A stretch of DNA of 58,537 nucleotides, from NCBI GenBank assembly GCA_016192345.1, contig JACPUH010000016.1, positions 1-58,537 on the forward strand. The letters run 5' to 3'. This document shows, in pieces, positions 37,447-45,134 of this stretch. Numbering within the stretch: position 1 is the stretch's first letter; each line of letters begins with the position of its first letter. Position numbers and translations under genes: made by a program. The stretch comes from Ignavibacteriales bacterium. GTDB lineage: Bacteria; Bacteroidota; Ignavibacteria; UBA10030. Under the pieces are notes generated by a model that was not told the DNA's origin, did not search any database, and saw only the letters and a list, made by a program, of their open reading frames with translations.

Positions 37447-38616
37447 TCACTTTCGAACATGAAAGCGATAGATCGTCGTCGAGGAGAAAGGTCGTCCCGC
37501 GTCCAGGACGGTGGAGGGGAAGTGAGATTTGTTGGGAGAGTCGGGGAAATGTTGGGTTTCAAGGCACAAGCCAAACCGGGGACCGTACGGTTTCCCTTCC
37601 TTCCCCATGGTGTTTCTGCTCATAGAATTCGCGGTAAAGAACTGGACCCCGGGCTCGGTTGTCCAGACCTCCATCACACGGCCGGAATTCCGTTCGAAGA
37701 CTCTCGCGGCAAGACCGAGGCTTCCCGATGGCTTATTCAAGACCCAGTTATGGTCGTACCCGCGGGTTATCTTCAATTGATCGTCGTCGGTTTCGATGGA
37801 ACTGCCGATGAGGCCGGGCTTCGTAAAGTCCATGGGTGTCCCGGACACCGCGCGCAGTTCGCCGGTCGGGATCCGCGATTCGTCGATCGGAGTGAATCGG
37901 TCGGCATCCAGGTATAATTCATGGTTGAGGATGTCGCCGTTTCCGGCTCCGGCCAGATTAAAATACGCGTGATTGGTTACGTTCATCACGGTCGGCTTGT
38001 CCGTTGAAGCGGTGTAGTCGATTTTCAGTTCGTTGCTCCCGGTGAGCGTGTAAATTACTTTGACCATGAGGTTTCCCGGATACCCTTCTTGCCCGTCCGG
38101 ACTGAAATGGGTCAGGACGAGAGATCTTCCCGGCTCGCTTTCTTCTTCATCAACATTCCAGAGCGTCTGGTGGAATCCTTTCGCGCCGCCATGGATGTGG
38201 TGAACCTGATTTTGTCCGGAGTTCTTTGAGAGTTGAAAGGTCGTTCCGTTCAGGGTGAACTTCGCATTCCCGATCCTGTTGGCGTACCGGCCAATCAGAG
38301 CCCCCATCGTCGAACGGGTCTCAACATAGCGTGCAAGGGAATCGTAGCCGAGGACGACATCCTCCACCTTTCCATGACGATCCGGAACCGATAAAACCAC
38401 AATAATACCGCCATAATTGGTGATTTTTGCCTCCATCCCGTTCTCATTTCTCAGCGTGTACAGGAATACTTCACGCCCATCCGGGAGAATACCGAACCGT
38501 TCCTTGTCTGAGGCCTGCACCGCGTGGGCTTGGCTCGCGCCGATCCAGACCGGAACTCCGGAATCAGTCACGGAAACGAAAGCCGCGATGGACACGGACA
38601 GAAGAATCCGGTTCAT
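37447..38616 (-). CDS. galM: aldose 1-epimerase (galactose mutarotase)
   Basis: About 389 aa from the ATG with GAGAGGA 6-8 bases upstream. A signal peptide (MNRILLSVSIAAFVSVTDSG) makes it an exported mutarotase. Catalytic blocks: MGALIGRYANRIGNAKFTLNG, HHIHGGAKGFHQTLW (His), VMNVTNHAYFNLAGAGNGDI (catalytic His) and GLCLETQHFPDSPNKSHFPS (catalytic Glu). It interconverts alpha and beta anomers of aldoses, here probably galactose, glucose or uronates released in the periplasm. Long for GalM only because of the export signal. It stands alone, with a 263-base gap before the GxGYxYP gene. Confidence 0.93.
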   Translation of the reverse strand: MNRILLSVSIAAFVSVTDSGVPVWIGASQAHAVQASDKERFGILPDGREVFLYTLRNENGMEAKITNYGGIIVVLSVPDRHGKVEDVVLGYDSLARYVETRSTMGALIGRYANRIGNAKFTLNGTTFQLSKNSGQNQVHHIHGGAKGFHQTLWNVDEEESEPGRSLVLTHFSPDGQEGYPGNLMVKVIYTLTGSNELKIDYTASTDKPTVMNVTNHAYFNLAGAGNGDILNHELYLDADRFTPIDESRIPTGELRAVSGTPMDFTKPGLIGSSIETDDDQLKITRGYDHNWVLNKPSGSLGLAARVFERNSGRVMEVWTTEPGVQFFTANSMSRNTMGKEGKPYGPRFGLCLETQHFPDSPNKSHFPSTVLDAGRPFSSTTIYRFHVRK

Positions 38617-38723
38617 TCCATTCCTCTCGACAAGTTGGATACAACCAACGGCGAAGAGATAGGAAAAAAAACAGCCAAATACAAATATGCGATCGTTGCT
38701 GACATGGCAGTGGTACAATTGAG

Positions 38724-38858
38724 ATGGATCCGGCAAACGACCACCCCGCACAACCCGACACCGTTTCGGTGGGGTTCGCTCCAGAACATCAACTACGGCT
38801 TCGAATGGTGGACGATGCGCTCATCACCTTGACCGAACGGTATTTCCTCCATCGGTAA
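38724..38858 (+). CDS. possible small ORF in the galM upstream gap
   Basis: A 44-codon open frame (begins MDPANDHPAQPDTVSVGFAP, ends LTERYFLHR) occupies half of the 263-base gap between galM and the GxGYxYP gene. No ribosome site precedes it. It reads like the beginning of a cytoplasmic protein or a remnant. The rest of the gap (38617-38723) is A-rich and must hold the galM promoter; none could be fixed. Confidence 0.2.
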   Translation: MDPANDHPAQPDTVSVGFAPEHQLRLRMVDDALITLTERYFLHR

Positions 38859-38879
38859 TAAGGAAAGAGATCGTATCCC

Positions 38880-40943
38880 CTATCGCGGTAGGAACCTTTC
38901 TTTGAACGTCGGTGCCTTCCCGGCCATCGTCAGGAACACATCGAGCGGCACCACCTCAAATTCCGGCCCCAACCTATCGAGGATCCCTTTCACACGCTTG
39001 ATGTTGCTCCACTCCCGTACGTGCATCAGGAGGAAGTAGGGTCGTTGTGCATTCACGGTCGCCAGCTCCTGTAAATCGGCCGCGGCGTCGGCCTCCGGCC
39101 GTTCGGGCGAAAGGTAGTAATCGTACGACACCCAGGGGCGTCCCTCCCGCACGGTAAACGTGTGGCCCGGCCCGTACCCGTTCACAAATCCGATCGCTTC
39201 CGGCATCCCCTTGTAGTACTCATCCATCACACTCTTCGTCAGGTCCGTATTCCCTTCCACTTCCGACCCTTCCGACCAATCCATGGTTTCGAAGACTTTG
39301 AGGTCGAGGATCTTCATCTGTTCCCGCGCGAGGGCAATGAGCTGAGGAAGATACTTCGGCGGCACCGCTTTCGGGTAGAGGTATCCCGGACCGGAAAGGC
39401 ATCCGATGAAGTAATCGTTGAAAGTCGCCATGGTGTAGAAGTATTCTGCCATACCGGGGGCCATCCAGACGTAGTTCATCAATACCTCCCACGCGTAGGG
39501 GATTTCACCGCGGCCCGGCTCCAGCCAGGCTCCGAGTCCGATGCCGTCCGTTTGGATGCAGGTAATATAGACTTTCTTTTGGGGAACGATTGTCTCGCCC
39601 GGTTTGACGTGATGGTTGTTCTTGAACTGAAAACCGGGTGAGACCGGGATCTGTGAGCTGAAGCTGAGATTGGGGAGGCTGTTCAGTCCCTCGACCCGGT
39701 GACCATACTTCGATGTGAGCGTCAGGTGCTCCTCTTCGAGGTCTTTCGCGTACGAGTGCCATCCCATCACCATCGACATCGGCTTCATTTCCGAGAGCAG
39801 GCGATCCGCGAGGGCATACTCCTCCTTCGCCGAGGGGCGACTCGAGAGGTCGTTGAAGAAGACCTGCTTCTTGATTCCCCAATCCGCGACCGCCGGCCTC
39901 ATCATGTTCCCATGCTCGCCGCCGAGCCAGATGATAAATTCCTTGCTGCAGCGTTTCCAGTACTGTTCATAGGCCCAGGTGTAGATCTGGGCGTCGTTCT
40001 TTCCCACAAACTTTCCGCGGAAATCCTCCACCGCATTTAACCCCGCCTCTTTCATCAAAGGAATTTGATCTTCGCTCACCACCACAGCTTCTTCGAGTCC
40101 GGCAACCGTGAACGCGACGATGAGTGACGTGCGGACCGCTTTATCCCACACCACATACCCCTTCGCATACTTCTTGAGGGCGCGGACGGCATCACGCGGA
40201 GTTTTCAAATCCCTGAAGGTGTAGTAGCGGCGATCCTTATAGAAATCAAAAACCGACGTGACATACGTAAAAGGCCAGTCCTTCTGATAAAGAGCGTAGA
40301 CATTCGGTCCGCTCTTGTTGGCAAGTCCCTGGAGGCTGATGAGCATTGCGTTGATCGGCAGTTTCCCTTCAATCTCCCAATTATCCTCCATATGCAGAAC
40401 AAACGCTTCGCGCGTCCCGGCTCTTTTGAGAACGTACTTGATCTCGGGTCCCGTCCTGCGCGTTGCTCGCTCGACGGTGTAAAATAGAACTTCCTTCTCC
40501 GGCGAGAGCGCATACCGATGAACGACCGAGAGGGGGATTTTTCCCTGTGACCCTTGTACGTTGAATCGATCCTCTACCCTGAGATCCAATCCCTCGTGCT
40601 CCCACCGCGCCGAAACCGTCCGTACTTCTCCCTCCACCATTCGGAGTCCCATAAAGACATTGTGAGGAAGAACCCAGCTCCCGACCGGAACCGTCACCGG
40701 CTTCCCGCCGGGGGTCAGGAGGAGGGAATCCTTCACGTTTACACGGGAGACCCAGGTCTGCGAGATCGCAACGCGGTCTCCCACAGGTCGGATATCGATC
40801 CGGAGCGTTCTGAAATGATCGATGTCAGTGCTCTTCTGAGGAACCAGCTCCCACGAACCGTAGAGAGTTGTGTCCTGCCGGGCGGAAAGGGGCGTAACAA
40901 ACAAGAATGTGAGGATACAAAAAGAGAGAATTGCAGATTTCAT
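38880..40943 (-). CDS. exported GxGYxYP-domain protein
   Basis: About 687 aa from the ATG with AAGAGG 9 bases upstream. Signal peptide MKSAILSFCILTFLFVTPLSA. An N-terminal beta-rich region (about 20-180) is followed by two alpha/beta regions (INAMLISLQGLANKSGPNVY, ALYQKDWPFTYVTSVFDFYK, VVWDKAVRTSLIVAFTVAGL) and the signature GPGYLYP (IGCLSGPGYLYPKAVPPKYL), which defines the GxGYxYP family. The family is thought to be a carbohydrate-active group but has no settled reaction. It has no T9SS tail. It is found here at the edge of the sugar cluster, 185 bases after a small lipoprotein gene. Confidence 0.78.
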   Translation of the reverse strand: MKSAILSFCILTFLFVTPLSARQDTTLYGSWELVPQKSTDIDHFRTLRIDIRPVGDRVAISQTWVSRVNVKDSLLLTPGGKPVTVPVGSWVLPHNVFMGLRMVEGEVRTVSARWEHEGLDLRVEDRFNVQGSQGKIPLSVVHRYALSPEKEVLFYTVERATRRTGPEIKYVLKRAGTREAFVLHMEDNWEIEGKLPINAMLISLQGLANKSGPNVYALYQKDWPFTYVTSVFDFYKDRRYYTFRDLKTPRDAVRALKKYAKGYVVWDKAVRTSLIVAFTVAGLEEAVVVSEDQIPLMKEAGLNAVEDFRGKFVGKNDAQIYTWAYEQYWKRCSKEFIIWLGGEHGNMMRPAVADWGIKKQVFFNDLSSRPSAKEEYALADRLLSEMKPMSMVMGWHSYAKDLEEEHLTLTSKYGHRVEGLNSLPNLSFSSQIPVSPGFQFKNNHHVKPGETIVPQKKVYITCIQTDGIGLGAWLEPGRGEIPYAWEVLMNYVWMAPGMAEYFYTMATFNDYFIGCLSGPGYLYPKAVPPKYLPQLIALAREQMKILDLKVFETMDWSEGSEVEGNTDLTKSVMDEYYKGMPEAIGFVNGYGPGHTFTVREGRPWVSYDYYLSPERPEADAAADLQELATVNAQRPYFLLMHVREWSNIKRVKGILDRLGPEFEVVPLDVFLTMAGKAPTFKERFLPR

Positions 40944-41128
40944 GGTGGAGCCTCTTATTGAAAGTGAACGGCGGAGGGAAGGAATTTCGGGAAAAATCAT
41001 GAATGGACAAAGAGTGATGTTGGAGGAAAGAGACGCGGTGGTACCCTGTTATGGGCTGCTTTTCGAATACCCCTCCTGTTGTCATTGATCGATGGGATGA
41101 CCTTCAGGAAGATCGACGCGTCTGCGGT

Positions 41129-41611
41129 TCAATCCTTCGATGCAATCCATGCACGTGAAGCTGCGAGACCGGTCTCCCTTGCGTCATATTCAATGAAGAG
41201 ACTGACGCCAGGGCCAAGGCCGTCCAGAGGATAGGCTTTCCGGACCTTCCGTAGCTCCCCTTTCCTGATTTGGAAATTGTCGCACGATTCAGAATGCACG
41301 GACCAGGAAGTGGTCTGGATCTCCGGGCCACATTCCGCTTCCACCATAACCTCGGTGTCCAGGGCAAGGCGGTAAGCGCCGACTTTCTCTTCGAAAAGAT
41401 CGACATCGGTCATACAAGTGAGAGAATACTCGACCGTGCCCCTCAACCGAGCCCATTCTCCGAGCTCGTCGACCCCCGCATTCTTCACTTTAAGGTCGAG
41501 CGTGAGGGTTTTCGGCGGAACGCCGGCCGGGATGGCCGGGGCAACCGGAGGCTCGTGACAGGAGGAAAGTCCCAGGGCGGATACCAGAACATAAACTGCT
41601 GCAATCTTCAT
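41129..41611 (-). CDS. small lipoprotein of unknown function
   Basis: About 160 aa. ATG with a strong AAAGGAGA 7 bases upstream. The lipoprotein signal MKIAAVYVLVSALGLSSC has lipobox LSSC, followed by a Pro-rich linker (HEPPVAPAIPAGVPP). The mature part is predicted beta-rich (TLTLDLKVKNAG, RLRGTVEYSLTCMTDVDLFE, DTEVMVEAECGPEIQTTSWS) with three Cys that could form a disulfide. No family recognised. It may be an outer-membrane-anchored accessory protein; it precedes the GxGYxYP gene in the same direction. Confidence 0.7.
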   Translation of the reverse strand: MKIAAVYVLVSALGLSSCHEPPVAPAIPAGVPPKTLTLDLKVKNAGVDELGEWARLRGTVEYSLTCMTDVDLFEEKVGAYRLALDTEVMVEAECGPEIQTTSWSVHSESCDNFQIRKGELRKVRKAYPLDGLGPGVSLFIEYDARETGLAASRAWIASKD

Positions 41612-42493
41612 GTCTGTTCTCCTTTGAGTCAACGCGCATTTTTCCGTCCGGGAAGAACCAATCATGAAGAAGACCAACAAAGACGAAAAGACGTGAGCGG
41701 GATTTTGCAGGAAGTCTCTTCGAGATGTTTTGTGATAGGCTGGTGTTCAGCCACACATGCCCCTCACTTGAAGAAGGAGGGTCGACATGATCCAGGTTCC
41801 ACCGGTGGATCGATGTGTTTCTAACGACATCTGGAATACTAAATGACAAGTTACGTGCCATCCTTCAGCATTTCGACGACAAGGATTGGCGCCTTTTTCT
41901 CCCGTCACTTCCGGCACACTGAGCGCCCAATTCCGGTTTACAATAAGTGGCAATTGATATTCGCATGTTCTATGAATTTTTTTGGGGAGGAGACTTCAAG
42001 CGGACGCGGCAAAAGTCATCTGGCGAAACAATTGAGCACCGCAAGAAACGATGCCCCCCCCGTAGACGAAGCCAGGCTCTTTGAGGAGCGTTTCATCACC
42101 CGCGTGGAGGATTGCCTCCACCCCGGCATGCATGACCGTGCACTCTCCATGTTTCCGAGGTTTGATTCCTCAAAGTAAGTATCGTTCTTGATTCCGACTT
42201 TCGATTATGGGACCTTTCCAGGTATGACAGAATCCTTCTCAGCATCGGGAACGTGGCAAGAACGGAGCTGTTCCTTTGAGTGGATTCACGGTTCAGGGAG
42301 GCACGGCTTTTGCAGTCGTAGCAGTCGCCGTCGCTTGCATTCTCGGAACCGGAAATCGGGGTGGGGCTTCTCTCCGGAATAAGCGATCGGCTGAACACTC
42401 GGGGAATCGGCATCAGTGGCGAGAAGGGTTCACGCTGAACGCATATCCATCGCCCCCGAAGAAGTATCCAGATGAAACGGAGCAATACCCGTC
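41612..42493. other. 880-base divergent gap without a convincing gene
   Basis: This region separates the small lipoprotein (minus) from the RND operon (plus). It has no frame with a ribosome site and plausible protein. A 111-codon plus frame (41843-42178) ends in LFEERFITRVEDCLHPGMHD, which resembles the helix before the AraC-type DNA-binding domain of hybrid two-component regulators, but continuation is missing. Unusual homopolymers are C8 near 42053 and T7 near 41977. It probably holds the efflux promoter and gene remnants. Confidence 0.4.
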
Positions 42494-43903
42494 ATGAGAC
42501 ATGCTGTGTGTGTCGTGCTGTTCCTCCTTACCCTCCTGCAAGCGCCGGTGGTCGCGCAGGAGCAGGTCACATTGACGATCGGGCAGGCTATTGACTTTGC
42601 CCTCACCCATAACCCCGGCATCGCCCAATCTGAGAAGGAACTGTCGAAGGCCCGGGCCGGCGTCGGCGAGGCGTTCTCCATCCTCCTCCCCCACATCGAA
42701 GGATACGCCAGTCTCCAGCATATGTGGCAGATCCAGACGAGCAGGATCCCGAACTTTCTCAAGCCGATGCTTGCCCCATTGGGTCCTGTGCTGCCAGGGA
42801 TCGACCAGATGCCGGATTTTGTCGATCTCGCTTTCGGCCTTGAGAATACGCTTCGGTATGGGGCAACGCTGACCCAGCCCCTGTTTCTCGGCGGCGCCGG
42901 GCTCGCTGCGGTCAGCATCGCGAAAGCGACCCGCAACGCAGCCGAACAGAACTTCCAGGCCCGGAAGCAACAACTCATCTTCGAAACGGCCCTCGCGTTC
43001 TATTCCTGCCTCCTCGCGGAAGATCTGCTCGGGGTACAGGAAAACGCGCTCACCCAGGCCAGGGCGAATCTCGACGTCGTCAACAAACGCTACGGGGTCG
43101 GAACTGCGTCGCCGTTCGACAGGATGCGGGCGGAGGTTGAAGTGGCGAACCTGGAACCCGAAGTGATCACCGCACGCAACAACCACAAGGTGGCTCTCAC
43201 TCAGATGCGGAGAGTCCTTGGACTTGGAGACTATGCTGAATTTATTCCCGAGGGAGCTTTTCGGTACGTCGAGGATACGTTCGATCAGGCAGCCCTGCGG
43301 AGCCTTCAGGAACTGGCCCTTGCGGGACGTCCCGAAATGAGCATGGTGGACGAACAAAAGAAGATCTCTCAGGGCGGCGTAGTCGTGACACGCAGCAACT
43401 TCCTTCCGAAGGTTGTTTTCCAGACGGATTATTCGTTTCTCGCGATGCGCGATGACCTTCGGTTTCAGTCGGGAGATTTCAGCAAAGGGTTCAGTTCCGC
43501 CATCAGCATGCAGTTCCCCCTCTTCTCCGGCTTCGCTTCTCTGCGCCAGCATGAGAAAGCCCAACTGGACCTCCGGATGATGCTTGACGTCCGCAAGCAG
43601 GTTGCCGATGCAATTCTCGCGGAGGTTGAAGTTTCGTTCAACAAGTTCCGGGAGGGGCGGGAGAAGTACCATTCCGCGCGCCGGACCGTCGATCTCGCCA
43701 CCGAAGCTCTCCGACTGGCGAGCCTGTTGTACGAGGAGGGAGCGAACACGCAGCTGGATGTTCTCAATTCCCACCTCTCGCTGACACGCGCCCGCTTGAA
43801 TTACGCAAACATTCTCTTTGAGTATGAAGTGGCTCGGTACCAACTACGGAAAGCCACCGGCACTTTGACGGGAGCCCTTGAGGGAAAGAAAGAGACTCCT
43901 TAA
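42494..43903 (+). CDS. TolC-family outer-membrane efflux protein
   Basis: 469 aa with signal peptide MRHAVCVVLFLLTLLQAPVVA. Two OEP repeats are visible, each with long helices and beta strands (LTIGQAIDFALTHNPGIAQS, ALAFYSCLLAEDLLGVQENA, YGVGTASPFDRMRAEVEVAN; then GRPEMSMVDEQKKISQGGVV, ISMQFPLFSGFASLRQHEKA, LYEEGANTQLDVLNSHLSLT). The protein forms the trimeric channel-tunnel of a tripartite efflux pump. GGAG lies about 10 bases upstream of the ATG. It is the first gene of the three-gene operon; 91 bases carrying a heptad repeat array separate it from the adaptor gene. Confidence 0.92.
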   Translation: MRHAVCVVLFLLTLLQAPVVAQEQVTLTIGQAIDFALTHNPGIAQSEKELSKARAGVGEAFSILLPHIEGYASLQHMWQIQTSRIPNFLKPMLAPLGPVLPGIDQMPDFVDLAFGLENTLRYGATLTQPLFLGGAGLAAVSIAKATRNAAEQNFQARKQQLIFETALAFYSCLLAEDLLGVQENALTQARANLDVVNKRYGVGTASPFDRMRAEVEVANLEPEVITARNNHKVALTQMRRVLGLGDYAEFIPEGAFRYVEDTFDQAALRSLQELALAGRPEMSMVDEQKKISQGGVVVTRSNFLPKVVFQTDYSFLAMRDDLRFQSGDFSKGFSSAISMQFPLFSGFASLRQHEKAQLDLRMMLDVRKQVADAILAEVEVSFNKFREGREKYHSARRTVDLATEALRLASLLYEEGANTQLDVLNSHLSLTRARLNYANILFEYEVARYQLRKATGTLTGALEGKKETP

Positions 43904-43925
43904 AAACAACTGGACGCCCTCAATA

Positions 43926-43981
43926 CCAAATTCCAAACTCCAAACTTTGAACCTTGAACTTTGAACTGTCGTCCTTGAACC
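43926..43981. repeat. in-phase heptanucleotide repeat array inside the efflux operon
   Basis: Eight consecutive 7-base units in one phase: CCAAATT, CCAAACT, CCAAACT, TTGAACC, TTGAACT, TTGAACT, GTCGTCC, TTGAACC. The array fills the spacer between the TolC-like gene and the adaptor gene, just before its ribosome site (GGAG at 43983). It resembles short tandemly repeated repetitive heptamers known from cyanobacteria and other bacteria, although its sequence differs. Confidence 0.85.
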
Positions 43982-43994
43982 CGGAGAACGCACC

Positions 43995-45134
43995 ATGAAG
44001 CGGTTTCAGATGTTATCGTTGATTGTCACGACGGCCGGACTCCTCGCAGCAGGCTGCACCGGAAAAGGCAACGCCGAAAACGAGTCGGAGCCGAAGGTGC
44101 CGGTCGAGACCATGACTGCCGCGCTCGGCAGCATCGTCCAGTCGGTGAGCTACAGCGGGAGCATCCAGGCCGAGACAGAGGTGCAGGTCTTTTCGAAGAT
44201 TGCCGACAGGATCCTGGCCATCAACGTCGACGAGGGGAGTCGTGTGGAAAGCGGTGACCCTGTCGCGCGGATCCTCGCCACCTCCATCGAACAGGGAGTC
44301 CGGCAGGCGGAAGCTGCTCTCGCGGCCGCCCGCGCACAGGAGGCCAATGTCCGGATCGAATTCGACAGGGCACAGAGGCTTCTGAACGAGAACGCGATGA
44401 GCCGGCAACAATTCGATGCCATCCAGACTCAGGTTGAGGCAGTAACAGCGCAGCGCGAGCAGGCGGAGGCCATGGCGGCATCCGCGCATTCCATGCTGGA
44501 CGACGCCACAGTGACCGCACCCATCGCCGGCATTGTCGCCAACCGCAATTATGATCCCGGAGACGTTGCAAGTCCCGCCCGCCCCCTCCTCTCCATCATT
44601 CAGACGGCGCGGGTTAAGATCATTCTGGATGTCACGGAGTCGGATCTGGGCGCACTTCGGCTCAACCAGGAGGCAGTCGTGACGGTCAGCGCATTTCAGG
44701 GGCGCTCTTTTCGGGGAAAAATCTCTCTCATCAGTCCGGTGTTGAATGCACGCACCCGCATGGCTCGTGTGGAGGCGCTCATCGACAACCGCGACCGCTC
44801 CTTGCGGTCCGGAATGTTCGGGCGCGTTGAGTTGATCACCGGGAGAATCGGCAGCGTCATCGTCATCCCGCGCCATGCCGTTATCGAGGCAACCTCCATG
44901 CAGTACAACCAGGGGCAGGAACGCGTCTCGAAGGATTATTTTGTCTTCATCGTGGAGGGGAATCGGGCGGTTCAGCGAAAACTCGCCCCTGTGTCCGTCA
45001 ACCACCGATCCATTGCCGTCGCGAACGGGATTGAGCCCGGCGAACGGATCGTGACGCTTGGACAGAACGCTCTCCGCGATGGCGCAGCGGTGCTGGAGGT
45101 TTCCCGCGAGCAAAAGAAAGGAGCGGAGCCATGA
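43995..45134 (+). CDS. RND efflux periplasmic adaptor (membrane fusion protein)
   Basis: 379 aa. Lipoprotein signal (TTAGLLAAGC). Order of parts: N-terminal beta-barrel strand, lipoyl half (VQSVSYSGSIQAETEVQVFS, GSRVESGDPVARI), coiled-coil hairpin (about 85-155: VRQAEAALAAARAQEANVRI ... VEAVTAQREQAEAMAASAHS), second lipoyl half (APIAGIVANRNYDPGDVASP), beta-barrel (FRGKISLISPVLNARTRMAR) and membrane-proximal domain. It links the inner-membrane pump to the TolC-like channel. GGAG 8 bases upstream. Its stop overlaps the permease start by four bases (ATGA), so translation is coupled. Confidence 0.93.
   Translation: MKRFQMLSLIVTTAGLLAAGCTGKGNAENESEPKVPVETMTAALGSIVQSVSYSGSIQAETEVQVFSKIADRILAINVDEGSRVESGDPVARILATSIEQGVRQAEAALAAARAQEANVRIEFDRAQRLLNENAMSRQQFDAIQTQVEAVTAQREQAEAMAASAHSMLDDATVTAPIAGIVANRNYDPGDVASPARPLLSIIQTARVKIILDVTESDLGALRLNQEAVVTVSAFQGRSFRGKISLISPVLNARTRMARVEALIDNRDRSLRSGMFGRVELITGRIGSVIVIPRHAVIEATSMQYNQGQERVSKDYFVFIVEGNRAVQRKLAPVSVNHRSIAVANGIEPGERIVTLGQNALRDGAAVLEVSREQKKGAEP

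Noticed and set aside
42413..43843. A 476-codon minus frame opposite the TolC-like gene
   Set aside because: It is the antisense of a clear efflux channel gene with correct family motifs; the minus frame shows no domain and no ribosome site.
44013..45113. A 366-codon minus frame opposite the RND adaptor
   Set aside because: Antisense of a clear adaptor gene; high-GC third positions keep the opposite frame open.
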